Origin: Bacteroidales bacterium UBA1769
GTDB taxonomy: Bacteria > Bacteroidota > Bacteroidia > Bacteroidales > UBA932
Assembly (NCBI GenBank): GCA_002314725.1
Contig: DCGV01000059.1
Span: 1 to 26,433 of the forward strand
Direction: 5' to 3'
Length of the DNA stretch: 26,433 nucleotides
The notes beneath the pieces are model-generated. The model had not been told where the DNA came from, ran no database searches, and was given only the letters and a program-made list of their open reading frames with translations. The position numbers and the translations under genes are program-made. Below, piece after piece: positions 1 through 8,477 of this stretch (positions are counted from its first letter, which is position 1; every line of letters begins with the position of its first letter).

Positions 1-78
1 GAACCTGTTATCAACTCTATATTTGCCGTTACCCCATTCTTAATAAGGAACTTCAAATATAGAGTTGATAACAGGTTC
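1..78. repeat. 25-bp perfect inverted repeat at the left edge
   Basis: Bases 1-25 are the exact reverse complement of bases 54-78, with a 28-base loop (26-53). The right arm is genuine hisG coding sequence (it encodes N-I-E-L-I-T-G-S). The left arm is therefore an inverted copy of hisG lying at the very edge of the window. This looks like a fold-back or chimeric contig end rather than a biological hairpin, but a true rearrangement cannot be excluded from the sequence alone. Confidence 0.9.
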
Positions 79-511
79 TGTTGAAGTAGCTCCAGCAGCA
101 GGAATAGCTGATGCAATCTTCGATATCGTATCCTCAGGTGGCACGCTTGTCAGCAACGGATTGATAGAGGTAGAAAGAGTATTTGAATCAGAAGCTGTAT
201 TGATATCAAATTCAGAACTATCGAAAGAGGATACAGAGCTTTTGAATGAACTGTTATTCAGGATTGACTCTGTAAAAGTAAGCCGTGGAAAGAAATATAT
301 CTTAATGAATATTCCTCAAGCTTCAATTGAAGAGGCAGTGAAGATATTGCCTGCAATGAGAAGCCCTACAGTATTACCCTTGGCAATTGAAGGTTGGTGC
401 TCACTTCATTCAGTGGTTGATGAGGCGCAATTGTGGGTCAAGATAAAACAGTTGAAAGCAATAGGTGCAGAGGGGATTCTTGTTTTGAACGTAGATAAAA
501 TTATTCCGTAA
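56..511 (+). CDS. hisG: ATP phosphoribosyltransferase, C-terminal part (5'-truncated)
   Basis: First enzyme of histidine synthesis, joining PRPP and ATP to give phosphoribosyl-ATP. About 150 residues are present, against about 285 for the long form. They cover the end of the catalytic domain (GSVEVAP, then GIADAIFDIVSSGGTL, which holds part of the PRPP-binding region) and the C-terminal regulatory domain (KKYILMNIPQ, SPTVLPLA, LKAIGAEGILVL). That domain marks the long HisG that needs no HisZ and is normally inhibited by histidine. The frame is open back to a TAA at 44-46. TTG at 65 is only an internal Leu codon of N-I-E-L-I-T-G-S, so no real start is present. The 5' half is missing because the window starts here. 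Bases 28-54 read in another frame as V-T-P-F-L-I-R-N-F, which resembles the HisG segment that should lie about 8 residues further upstream. It is followed by hisD after 4 bases. Confidence 0.93.
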   Translation, partial: NIELITGSVEVAPAAGIADAIFDIVSSGGTLVSNGLIEVERVFESEAVLISNSELSKEDTELLNELLFRIDSVKVSRGKKYILMNIPQASIEEAVKILPAMRSPTVLPLAIEGWCSLHSVVDEAQLWVKIKQLKAIGAEGILVLNVDKIIP

Positions 512-515
512 CATT

Positions 516-1799
516 ATGACAATTTATTATAACCCTGAAAGGGCCACATGGGAGAATCTTTCAAAAAGGGCGATTGCCGACAACCCTGTCGTTGCAGAGA
601 GAGTATCAGGGATTATTGAAAAGGTTAAAACCGAGGGAGATGCAGCCATTTTCAGGCTAGCCAAGGAGATCGACTCTGTTGACCTGAATCAATTGGAGGC
701 ATCGTCAATAGAGATTCAGCAAGCATGTGACATAGTAAGTCAGAGTGTCAAGACAGCCATACAAAATGCTTTTGACAATATATACAAATTCCATAAGGAG
801 CAACTCCCTTCTGGCGTCGATATCTATACAAGTGAAGGTGTTCGATGCATTCAGAAGGCAATTCCTATTGAAAAGGTAGGCCTGTATATTCCTGGAGGTA
901 CCGCTCCCCTGTTCTCTACTGTTCTGATGCTGGCTATCCCAGCCAAGGTGTCCGGATGTAAAGAGATTATCCTATGTACTCCTGTTGGAAAGGATGGCAG
1001 GATTTCAAGTGAAGTTCTATATGCGGCACAATTGTGTGGAATTGACAAGATATTCAAGATTGGAGGTGCCCAAGCAATAGCTGCGATGGCTTATGGCACT
1101 GAATCAGTACCGAAGGTTGATAAAATCTTTGGACCGGGGAACAGTTATGTCACTACAGCCAAGCAGATGCTTGCCACAAAGGTCGTGGCAATAGATATGC
1201 CGGCTGGGCCATCAGAGGTTATGGTAATAGCAGATAATGCCGCCAATCCAGCATTCGTTGCGGCAGACCTCCTTTCACAGGCTGAACACGGCAATGACAG
1301 TCAAGTAATGCTTCTTTGTAAAAGCAAGCAATTCGCAGAGTCAGTTCTTTCAGCGATAGAAGATGAAAAATCCAGACTCTCACGCCGTGGATTCGTTGAG
1401 AATTCTCTTGTAAACAGCAGGGCGATTGTCTTCGACAACGATGAAGAGATTGTGGATTTTGCCAATTACTATGCTCCAGAACACTTGATTGTATCTACTT
1501 CCAATCCTTGGAATATTGTTGACAAGATCACTGCAGCCGGAAGCGTCTTTGTCGGACAATACACTCCGGAGAGTGCAGGGGACTATGCATCTGGGACAAA
1601 TCACACTCTCCCTACTGCTGGATGGGCCAGATCATACAGTGGAGTCAATATCGATGCATATATGCGTAAGATGACAATTCAGGAGATCACCTATGATGGC
1701 CTGGTAGGATTGTCAAAGACAATAGTAACAATGGCTGAAGCTGAAGGATTACAAGCTCACGCAGAGGCTGTAAAAGTTAGAATCAATGAACAGAAGTGA
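516..1799 (+). CDS. hisD: Histidinol dehydrogenase
   Basis: Zn- and NAD-dependent enzyme that oxidises histidinol to histidine in two steps, the last reactions of the pathway. The 427 residues are the normal length. Visible motifs in order are the G-G-T-A-P-L-F-S stretch near 127, GPGNSYVTTAK at 207-216, and AGPSEV at 230-235. Zinc ligands are Q256 and H259 (SQAEHG), D356 (SAGDYASG) and H415. The catalytic Glu-His pair is E322-H323 (APEHL). All residues expected from the E. coli enzyme are present. ATG at 516 gives the usual N-terminus. The gene lies 4 bases after hisG and overlaps hisC by 14 bases, which suggests translational coupling within the his operon. Confidence 0.97.
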   Translation: MTIYYNPERATWENLSKRAIADNPVVAERVSGIIEKVKTEGDAAIFRLAKEIDSVDLNQLEASSIEIQQACDIVSQSVKTAIQNAFDNIYKFHKEQLPSGVDIYTSEGVRCIQKAIPIEKVGLYIPGGTAPLFSTVLMLAIPAKVSGCKEIILCTPVGKDGRISSEVLYAAQLCGIDKIFKIGGAQAIAAMAYGTESVPKVDKIFGPGNSYVTTAKQMLATKVVAIDMPAGPSEVMVIADNAANPAFVAADLLSQAEHGNDSQVMLLCKSKQFAESVLSAIEDEKSRLSRRGFVENSLVNSRAIVFDNDEEIVDFANYYAPEHLIVSTSNPWNIVDKITAAGSVFVGQYTPESAGDYASGTNHTLPTAGWARSYSGVNIDAYMRKMTIQEITYDGLVGLSKTIVTMAEAEGLQAHAEAVKVRINEQK

Positions 1800-2838
1800 T
1801 ATTGAGGCCCTCGTACGCCCAAACATCAGAACATTGAAGCCATATTCAACTGCAAGAGATGAATTCAGTGGCTCAATAGGTATATTTATTGACGCCAATG
1901 AGTGTCCGTACAATACTGGATACAACCGATATCCAGACCCTCACCAACGCATACTCAAAGAGAAACTTTCTACTGTCAAGAAGATAGAAACCGACAAAAT
2001 TTTTATCGGAAACGGTTCTGATGAAGCTGTTGATGTTATTTACAGAGTATTCTGCCGCCCTGGCATCGACAATGTCGTATCAATTGCCCCTTCTTATGGA
2101 ATGTACTCTGTTGTAGCTGATATTAACGATATCGAGTTTAGAGAAGTTCTTTTAACCCCTAATTTCGAAATGGATGTCAAAAGCATGTTGGCAGCCTGTG
2201 ATGATAATACAAAACTGATGTTCATCTGCAGTCCCAACAACCCTAGTGGAAATGCATTCCCATTGAATCAGATCATCGAGATTCTGGACTCCTTTAAAGG
2301 TATTCTTGTCGTAGATGAAGCCTACGTGGACTTCTCTTGCGAGCCATCATTGATTTCCAAATTGGATGACTATCCTAATTTGATTGTACTTCAAACGTTA
2401 TCGAAGGCACGAGGAATGGCCGCACTGAGAGTTGGATTTGCATTCTCCAGCCCATATATAATCTCTTTGATGTCAAAGGTGAAATATCCATACAATATCA
2501 ATGCCCCTGCACAACAGATGGCTCTTCAGATATTGGATGAAGATATTGAAGCAAGGGTTGCTACAATTAAACAAGAGAGAGTGAAGGTAACTGAGGCAAT
2601 CACTAAATACAAATGTGTCAAGAAGGTATTTCCAAGTGATGCTAATTTTGTATTGGTAAAGGTGGATAATGCCGATGCTACCTATGATTTTCTTCTTTCG
2701 AAGGGAATCATAGTACGTAACCGTAACCGTGTAGCTAATTGTGAAGGGTGTATCCGTATCACAATCGGCACGGAGGATGAAAATATAGAGATGTTAAAAG
2801 CACTTAAAGAGTATGAACAAGGCAATATTTGTAGATAG
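1786..2838 (+). CDS. hisC: Histidinol-phosphate aminotransferase
   Basis: PLP-dependent fold type I aminotransferase that converts imidazole acetol phosphate plus glutamate to histidinol phosphate. It has 350 residues, normal for HisC. Substrate and cofactor motifs are visible: GNGSDEA at 76-82, SPNNPSGN at 149-156, the D177/Y180 pair in VVDEAYVDF, and the Schiff-base lysine K207 in TLSKARGMAALRVGF. The start overlaps hisD by 14 bases and the 3' end overlaps hisB by 26 bases. The family also contains other aminotransferases, but its place between hisD and hisB makes the assignment firm. Confidence 0.96.
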   Translation: MNRSDIEALVRPNIRTLKPYSTARDEFSGSIGIFIDANECPYNTGYNRYPDPHQRILKEKLSTVKKIETDKIFIGNGSDEAVDVIYRVFCRPGIDNVVSIAPSYGMYSVVADINDIEFREVLLTPNFEMDVKSMLAACDDNTKLMFICSPNNPSGNAFPLNQIIEILDSFKGILVVDEAYVDFSCEPSLISKLDDYPNLIVLQTLSKARGMAALRVGFAFSSPYIISLMSKVKYPYNINAPAQQMALQILDEDIEARVATIKQERVKVTEAITKYKCVKKVFPSDANFVLVKVDNADATYDFLLSKGIIVRNRNRVANCEGCIRITIGTEDENIEMLKALKEYEQGNICR

Positions 2839-3892
2839 AGACGGCACTCTGATAATAGAGCCGCCTATCGAGGAGAATGAGCAGGTTGATTCACTGGAGA
2901 AGCTCCAATTTGTTCCTGGAGCCATTTCAGGTATGAAATCCATTATAAATCTGGGTTATGACATCGTGATGGCATCCAATCAGGATGGACTAGGTACCGA
3001 TTCATTCCCGGAAGAGACCTTCTGGCCAGCTCACAACAAAATGATTCAGACTCTTGAAGGCGAAGGGGTGAAATTCGACGATTATCTGATTGATCGTACA
3101 TTCCCTTCTGACAACGCGCCTACACGCAAACCAGGCATCGGAATGTTTGGAAAATATTTGAATGGGGATTATGATCTCTCCTCAAGTTTTGTAATAGGAG
3201 ACCGCGATACCGACAGGCAGTTAGCTGACAATTTAGGCGCAACATTTCTAAAGATTGATTCTGACAAACCTGCGGAATCATGGGAAAGAGCAGTTGAGCA
3301 GATCAGACTCTCTACTCGAAGAGCTTCGGTTATTAGAAAAAGCAGTGAAACTGATATCAAAGTCGTAATCGACCTTGACGGCAAAGGCGAGAACCACGTG
3401 GATTCAGGTTTGAAATTCTTGGATCACATGCTTACTCAATTGATTCATCATGGAGGTATATCCTTGGTGGCTCAATGTAAAGGAGATCTTGAAGTTGACG
3501 AGCATCATTCAATGGAAGATCTGGGAATCGCCATCGGAGAGGCACTTAAAAATGCACTCGGAGACAAAAGAGGCATTGCAAGATATGGATTCGCATTGCC
3601 TATGGATGAGAGTCGTGCACTTGTCCTTCTCGATTTCGGAGGCCGCAGTGAACTGGTATGGGACGTTGAATTCACCAGAGAATATGTAGGAGATGTACCT
3701 ACTGAGATGTTCAAGCACTTCTTCAAATCATTAAGTGCGTCAGCTCAATGCAATATTTATGTTCAGGCAAAAGGTGAAAACAATCACCACATTGCCGAGG
3801 CTGTTTTCAAAGCGTTTGCCAGATCGATCAAACAGGCTGTAAAACGAGAAACTTTTGATTATTCATTACCATCAAGCAAGGGTATACTATGA
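2813..3892 (+). CDS. hisB: Bifunctional histidinol-phosphatase / imidazoleglycerol-phosphate dehydratase
   Basis: Two enzymes in one 359-residue chain. Residues 1-165 are a HAD phosphatase (D8 and D10 in FVDRDGT; SNQDG near 55; IGDRDTD near 128) acting on histidinol phosphate. Residues 168-359 are the dehydratase, with its metal-binding His-rich motifs DEHHSMED (229-236) and NNHHIAE (323-329) and the HVDSG/FLDHML segments. In E. coli HisB the phosphatase has a Cys3-His zinc loop. Here the matching stretch (residues 92-107, DRTFPSDNAPTRKPG) has no cysteine or histidine, so that zinc site is absent. I believe this is usual in Bacteroidota. The gene overlaps hisC by 26 bases and hisH by 4. Confidence 0.96.
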   Translation: MNKAIFVDRDGTLIIEPPIEENEQVDSLEKLQFVPGAISGMKSIINLGYDIVMASNQDGLGTDSFPEETFWPAHNKMIQTLEGEGVKFDDYLIDRTFPSDNAPTRKPGIGMFGKYLNGDYDLSSSFVIGDRDTDRQLADNLGATFLKIDSDKPAESWERAVEQIRLSTRRASVIRKSSETDIKVVIDLDGKGENHVDSGLKFLDHMLTQLIHHGGISLVAQCKGDLEVDEHHSMEDLGIAIGEALKNALGDKRGIARYGFALPMDESRALVLLDFGGRSELVWDVEFTREYVGDVPTEMFKHFFKSLSASAQCNIYVQAKGENNHHIAEAVFKAFARSIKQAVKRETFDYSLPSSKGIL

Positions 3893-4476
3893 TAGCAGTT
3901 GTTGACTATGAAGCAGGAAATATCCGTTCTGTATGTAATGCTTTGACACGGCTTGGAGCAGAATATATCGTAACCGATGATCCTGAAAAGATAAGGAATG
4001 CATCCAAAGTGATCCTTCCAGGGGTTGGTAATGCAAAGATAGCTGTGGAGAGCCTAAGATCGAAAGGTCTTGACAGAATCATACGCATGAGACGTAAACC
4101 GGTCTTGGGGATATGTGTCGGCATGCAAATCATGTGCAGAAGAAGTGAAGAGGACAATGCCATAGGACTTGGAATATTTGATTGTGATGTAAAAAGATTC
4201 CTTCCAACAAACGATGCCAAAGTGCCTCACATGGGCTGGAATACAATATCAAATCTTGAAAGCAAATTGTTCAAAGGCATCAACGAGAAGGAGTATGTAT
4301 ATTATGTCCACTCCTATTATGCAAACCTTTGTACAGACACAATAGCAACTACAAGACATGCCGATGTGCTATTTAGTGCCGCATTGAAGTATGAGAACTT
4401 CTACGGGACTCAATTCCATCCCGAAAAAAGCGGCGATATCGGCTCAACTATCCTGAATAATTTCTTATCACTATGA
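3889..4476 (+). CDS. hisH: Imidazole glycerol phosphate synthase, glutaminase subunit
   Basis: Class I glutamine amidotransferase that supplies ammonia to HisF through the HisH-HisF complex. The 195 residues carry the full triad: nucleophile C76 in GICVGMQ, then H177 and E179 in TQFHPEKSG. The oxyanion-side PGVGNA motif is at 44-49. HMGWN and YYVHSYYA are typical HisH segments that contact the cyclase. The start overlaps hisB by 4 bases and the end overlaps hisA by 4 bases. Confidence 0.96.
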   Translation: MIAVVDYEAGNIRSVCNALTRLGAEYIVTDDPEKIRNASKVILPGVGNAKIAVESLRSKGLDRIIRMRRKPVLGICVGMQIMCRRSEEDNAIGLGIFDCDVKRFLPTNDAKVPHMGWNTISNLESKLFKGINEKEYVYYVHSYYANLCTDTIATTRHADVLFSAALKYENFYGTQFHPEKSGDIGSTILNNFLSL

Positions 4477-5216
4477 TTGAGATAATTCCTGCAATTGATA
4501 TAATAGATGGCCGTTGTGTCCGTCTGACAAAGGGCGATTATGGCACAAAAAAGGTTTATGACGCATCTATTGAGGAGATGGTCTCATCTTTCGCATCTTG
4601 TGGAGTCAAGCGTATCCATATGGTTGATTTGGATGGAGCAAAAATATCATCTCCAGCCAATTTGAAGGCACTTGAGAGTGCAGCGAATGTTCTTACCAAA
4701 GAGTATGGAGAGAGTGTCTCTATTGAGTGGGGCGGCGGAATCTCATCTTCTGAAGCGCTGGAATCAGCTCTTGACGCAGGAGCAAATTACATAATCATTG
4801 GGAGCCTTGCGGTTAAACAGCCTGAATTGTTTGACAATTGGCTTTCAAAACGTCAAGGAGAGATGATTTTGGGGGCCGATGTCCGTGATGGTAAGGTTGC
4901 AGTCAAAGGGTGGTTGGAAGAGTCTCTTTATACGGTGGAGGAACTCATTGACAGATTTATAAAGAGTGGCCTCGATCAGACAATCTGCACCGATATTTCC
5001 CGTGACGGACTTCTTCAGGGGCCTTCGACAGATTTGTATGTCAATCTACAGAATCGATATCCAAACGTTTGCATTACAGTCAGCGGTGGAATTTCATCTA
5101 TGGAAGATATTGAAAATCTGGAGCGGAAGAATCTAAAGAGAGTAATTGTTGGAAAAGCAATCTATGAAGGAAGAATAACTTTGAAAGATATAGAGAAATG
5201 GTCGCAAAACGAATAA
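4473..5216 (+). CDS. hisA: ProFAR isomerase, HisA
   Basis: A (beta/alpha)8 barrel that carries out the Amadori rearrangement of ProFAR to PRFAR. It has 247 residues. The general acid/base aspartates are D9 (PAIDI, strand 1) and D174 (CTDISRDG, strand 5). The phosphate-binding glycines appear as EWGGGI near 85 and TVSGGISS in the second half, which shows the two-fold half-barrel repeat of HisA and HisF. It overlaps hisH by 4 bases and hisF by 19. HisF is the main alternative for such barrels, but HisF follows directly and carries the HisF-specific N-terminus. Confidence 0.95.
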   Translation: MIEIIPAIDIIDGRCVRLTKGDYGTKKVYDASIEEMVSSFASCGVKRIHMVDLDGAKISSPANLKALESAANVLTKEYGESVSIEWGGGISSSEALESALDAGANYIIIGSLAVKQPELFDNWLSKRQGEMILGADVRDGKVAVKGWLEESLYTVEELIDRFIKSGLDQTICTDISRDGLLQGPSTDLYVNLQNRYPNVCITVSGGISSMEDIENLERKNLKRVIVGKAIYEGRITLKDIEKWSQNE

Positions 5217-5950
5217 TACCATGTCTTGACGTTAAAGACGGAGCCGTTGTAAAAGGCGTCAATTTCGAAGGCCTTAAAGAGGTAGGCGATGCCGTAGAGA
5301 TGGGACGGAAATATTCCCTTGACGGTGCCGATGAATTGGTATATCTTGATATCAGCGCATCAAAAGAGGGACGTTCTACTTTCGTAAACCTTGTAGAGAA
5401 AATCGCGCTTAACATCAACATACCTTTCTGTGTCGGTGGAGGTATCACATCTGTTGATGACGCATCCCGTCTTCTTGATGCCGGAGCTGATAAGATAACT
5501 GTCAACAGCGCGGCAGTTGCAAGACCTGAACTAATTACAGAGATTGCATCAAAATATGGAAGTCAATTCGTCGTTTGCGCAATAGATGCAAAGGTTAGCG
5601 ATGGTATCTGGAGAGTAACGACTCATGGTGGAAGCAGATTCTCTGAGCGCGAACTATTCTCATGGGCACAACAAGCTCAAGAGAGGGGCGCAGGCGAAAT
5701 TCTTTTCACCTCAATGGACCATGACGGGACAAAATCCGGATATGCATGTGAAGTGTACAAACAACTCTCCACTACCCTATCCATACCTGTTATTGCTTCT
5801 GGTGGAGCTGGAAAGATATCGGATATCGCCGATGTTCTGACAGATGGATGTGCAGATGCTGCATTGGCCGCAAGTATCTTCCACTATGGTGAAATTCCAA
5901 TCCCTGTTCTAAAGAATGAACTTAAAAAATTGGGGATTCCAATAAGATAA
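5198..5950 (+). CDS. hisF: Imidazole glycerol phosphate synthase, cyclase subunit
   Basis: The barrel partner of HisH. It uses ammonia to convert PRFAR to imidazole glycerol phosphate and AICAR. The 250 residues start with AKRIIPCLDVKDG, diagnostic for HisF, and include catalytic D11 and D130 (CAIDAKV). Phosphate-binding glycine motifs are CVGGGI (78-83) and ASGGAGK in the second half. ATG at 5198 lies inside the end of hisA (19-base overlap). hisIE follows after 4 bases. Confidence 0.96.
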   Translation: MVAKRIIPCLDVKDGAVVKGVNFEGLKEVGDAVEMGRKYSLDGADELVYLDISASKEGRSTFVNLVEKIALNINIPFCVGGGITSVDDASRLLDAGADKITVNSAAVARPELITEIASKYGSQFVVCAIDAKVSDGIWRVTTHGGSRFSERELFSWAQQAQERGAGEILFTSMDHDGTKSGYACEVYKQLSTTLSIPVIASGGAGKISDIADVLTDGCADAALAASIFHYGEIPIPVLKNELKKLGIPIR

Positions 5951-5954
5951 TAAT

Positions 5955-6554
5955 ATGAATTTCTCAGATTTCAATTTAACAAAAACAGGTGACGGGTTAT
6001 TGCCTGTAATCGTACAGGATTCAGTTTCGCTGAAGGTCCTGATGCTAGGATACATGAATGAAGAGGCATTTGAAAAGACTCTTTCAGAAGGACGTGTAAC
6101 ATTCTTTTCACGAAGCAAACAAGCGCTTTGGACAAAGGGTGAGACAAGTGGTAATTTCCTTGATGTCGTAAGCATCTATTCTGATTGCGATAATGACACT
6201 TTATTAATTAAAGCAACTCCTCTCGGTCCTACCTGCCACAGAGGTACCATCGCCTGTTTTGATACACCGGACAACGAAGGTTTTATCAGAAAACTTTCCA
6301 ACCTGATAAGCGACAGGCACAAGAGCATGCCGGAAGGATCATACACCACAAAGCTCTTCATCAAAGGTCCTAAGGTGATAGGTAAAAAGGTATGTGAAGA
6401 GGCTGCCGAAGCCACAATAGAGGCTGTTGACGGCAACCGTGACAGATTTATTTACGAATCATCAGACCTAATCTATCACCTGCTTGTGCTGATGGAACAG
6501 ATGGGAGTATCACTGTCGGATATAGAAGAGGAGTTAAAAGGCAGAAGCTGCTAA
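5955..6554 (+). CDS. hisI: Bifunctional phosphoribosyl-AMP cyclohydrolase / phosphoribosyl-ATP pyrophosphatase
   Basis: Fusion of HisI and HisE (199 residues) catalysing the second and third steps of the pathway. Residues 1-105 are the cyclohydrolase, with metal ligands in DCDNDTLL (D77, C78, D79, D81) and C94 in GPTCHRG. Residues from about 108 are the all-helical pyrophosphatase, recognisable by the YTTKLFIKG start and the E-E-A-A-E metal-binding helix. It is the last gene of the operon. Its stop is only 6 bases from the stop of the convergent umuC, and I see no terminator hairpin between them, so the two transcripts probably overlap. Confidence 0.96.
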   Translation: MNFSDFNLTKTGDGLLPVIVQDSVSLKVLMLGYMNEEAFEKTLSEGRVTFFSRSKQALWTKGETSGNFLDVVSIYSDCDNDTLLIKATPLGPTCHRGTIACFDTPDNEGFIRKLSNLISDRHKSMPEGSYTTKLFIKGPKVIGKKVCEEAAEATIEAVDGNRDRFIYESSDLIYHLLVLMEQMGVSLSDIEEELKGRSC

Positions 6555-6560
6555 GATTTA

Positions 6561-7826
6561 TCAACACTTGACGGTCAATATATCGTTGATATCAGTAAGA
6601 TAATTCGGACTTCTGTATTCACTCTTTGATTTCCAATGATCTGCCTCTCCATCCTCAACGGCTAGCCGTACTGTTTTCAGACCAAACTTCTGGTTCATAT
6701 TGTCAATCGTTGAGAAAAGTGACATTCTTGCATCCCGTTCAGTTGGATCGAACAGATCCAGCTGAATAGATGAATCAGAAGAGATATCGCTCAGAATCAC
6801 ACCGGATCGTTTATATCTAATCCCCGGAATATAAATATCCTCCAAAATCTTCATTGCAGCTTGAGAAATCTCTATGGTGTCGGAACTAGGAACTAAAAGC
6901 TTTGCAGAGCCCTCATTCCAATATTGAGTAAGATCCGCTCTATGTGGATTACTGCCAATGAACACCGTCACACAAGCTGCAACACTCCCCTGACCACGAA
7001 GTTTATTTGCACAATTACCGGCAAAAGTTGTGACTGATGCCTTAAGTGCATCAAGCGTAGTCACCATATCCTTGAAACAGTGGCTGGTACAAATAGTCTG
7101 ACGTTGAAGTACCTCTTCAGTGCTTATACAAGGGTATCCATTCAACTCGCACCAAGTTTGAAATCCAGGCTTTGTAAAGTGCTTATGGACCCACTCTGCA
7201 GATTTATCCGCAAATTCAAGAGGTGTCCTGATACCAAGAGCAATCAGCTTTTCATAAGACCTTCGTCCAACTCCCCATATATCATTCAAATCAAACATAG
7301 AGAGTGCCTTCCGTCGTTTAGCTTCAGTATCAATCACACAGACAGATCGATACCCTCGATATTGCTTCGCGAACTTGCTACCGACTTTAGCGAGTGTTTT
7401 TGTCGGTGCAACGCCCACACTCACAGGTACATCCGTCCAAAGACATATTCTATCTGAAATCGACCTCATATAGGATTCCAAATCGTAATTCCTCTCATAG
7501 CTTCTCAGATCCAAGAAGCTCTCATCAATGCTGTAATTCTCTACATGATCACACGCTTGTCTGAGTATACTTACAATACGTTTGGACATTGCGCTATAGA
7601 GATACATATTGTTTGAAAATACGGTGACTTTATATCTATCTACAATATCCTTGACCTTGAATATAGGATCACCACGATGGAGGCCGACAGATTTGGCTTC
7701 AGGTGTAAGGGCAATGATTATACCATCATTGCTTGAGAGTACGCACACCGGTTTACCTTGCAAGCCAGGATGAAAAACCTTCTCGCACGAACAGAAGAAC
7801 GAGTTGCAATCGACCAGAGCATACAT
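6561..7826 (-). CDS. umuC: Y-family DNA polymerase (UmuC-like, polymerase V catalytic subunit)
   Basis: Error-prone translesion polymerase of 421 residues, the usual UmuC length. Catalytic acids are D6 (LVDCNSFF) and D101/E102 (YSIDESFLDL). The thumb helix-hairpin-helix region (IWGVGRRSYEKL near 184) and little finger follow. A beta-clamp binding motif QLDLF sits at 355-359. The C-terminus (residues about 376-410) resembles the DUF4113 tail of UmuC proteins. In the finger region the common UmuC string NNDGCVIARS reads SNDGIIIALT, so Cys and Arg are replaced; this may be a lineage subtype. Translation starts 6 bases after the umuD stop, so the two are co-transcribed. Activity presumably requires the cleaved UmuD partner and RecA. 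Confidence 0.94.
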   Translation of the reverse strand: MYALVDCNSFFCSCEKVFHPGLQGKPVCVLSSNDGIIIALTPEAKSVGLHRGDPIFKVKDIVDRYKVTVFSNNMYLYSAMSKRIVSILRQACDHVENYSIDESFLDLRSYERNYDLESYMRSISDRICLWTDVPVSVGVAPTKTLAKVGSKFAKQYRGYRSVCVIDTEAKRRKALSMFDLNDIWGVGRRSYEKLIALGIRTPLEFADKSAEWVHKHFTKPGFQTWCELNGYPCISTEEVLQRQTICTSHCFKDMVTTLDALKASVTTFAGNCANKLRGQGSVAACVTVFIGSNPHRADLTQYWNEGSAKLLVPSSDTIEISQAAMKILEDIYIPGIRYKRSGVILSDISSDSSIQLDLFDPTERDARMSLFSTIDNMNQKFGLKTVRLAVEDGEADHWKSKSEYRSPNYLTDINDILTVKC

Positions 7827-7832
7827 AATTCT

Positions 7833-8462
7833 CTAATCACGGGCTTTATGGATTATGTATGTGACAACTCCCCATATGCTGAAGGAGTCTTCATTGGTGA
7901 TAGGGAATCTTGGAAAGTCAGGATTGGCCGGAACCAGCCAACGTCGCCCATCCTTCTCTACAGATATGCGTTTAAGGGTATATTCCCCATTCAGTTCACA
8001 GACAGCTATCTCCCTCTCCAACGGATCACGTCTGCTCTTATCTACAATAACTATATCTCCATTTTCGATACCTGCATCAATCATAGACTCTCCCTGGACT
8101 CTAATTAGATATGAAGATTCAGGATGAGGACAGAGCAATCTCAGCATATCTATATCCTGGCTCTTCTCATCATTATCCAATGGGACAGGGAAACCCGCAA
8201 CCACACGGATATCAAATGACGGAATGGAGATACTCTTGGCTTTGGATGCCTGGACAGCTCGGCCCAAAGTGGTAAAATCAGGCTCTTTAATTTGGAGAGC
8301 CTTCTCTATACTGCCCTTTATAAATGCAGTTTTATCACTTTGAGCATCCAACGCTTTGGAGATTTCACCTCCAGCTCTGAAGGTGTATAGTTTGGAATCA
8401 CCTTTAGGGCGGCCTGCTCCACTCCTGCGTCCTCCACGAGCAGATTTTGTCTCTTGTTCCAT
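7833..8462 (-). CDS. umuD: UmuD-like S24 self-cleaving protein with N-terminal RHH-like domain
   Basis: A 209-residue protein when started at ATG 8462 (MEQETKS). An upstream in-frame ATG at 8501 lies above the predicted -10-like box and is unlikely. The C-terminal half is a LexA/UmuD-type S24 domain: cleavage site A89-G90 in VVAGFPVP, nucleophile S126 in GESMIDAGI, base K164 in EYTLKRI, and the IWGVVTYII end. E. coli UmuD is only 139 residues. Here about 70 extra N-terminal residues carry GGRRSGAGRPKG, then a strand KLYTFRA and two helices (GEISKALDAQS, DKTAFIKGSIEKAL). That is the layout of a ribbon-helix-helix DNA-binding domain. It may therefore act as a repressor until cleaved. It is the first gene of the umuDC operon. 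Confidence 0.9.
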   Translation of the reverse strand: MEQETKSARGGRRSGAGRPKGDSKLYTFRAGGEISKALDAQSDKTAFIKGSIEKALQIKEPDFTTLGRAVQASKAKSISIPSFDIRVVAGFPVPLDNDEKSQDIDMLRLLCPHPESSYLIRVQGESMIDAGIENGDIVIVDKSRRDPLEREIAVCELNGEYTLKRISVEKDGRRWLVPANPDFPRFPITNEDSFSIWGVVTYIIHKARD

Positions 8463-8477
8463 ATCTATTGATCTTAC

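Noticed and set aside
2813..3892. hisB as two genes wrongly joined
   Set aside because: One uninterrupted frame encodes both domains, and the fused form is established for HisB.
5098..5505. Minus-strand open frame of 135 codons over hisA/hisF
   Set aside because: It lies wholly antisense to two clear his genes, is rich in Ser/Pro/Arg as expected for a shadow frame, and resembles no family I know.
6561..8462. umuDC as part of a prophage or plasmid insertion
   Set aside because: The neighbours are housekeeping genes, and I see no integrase, attachment-site repeats or phage genes nearby.
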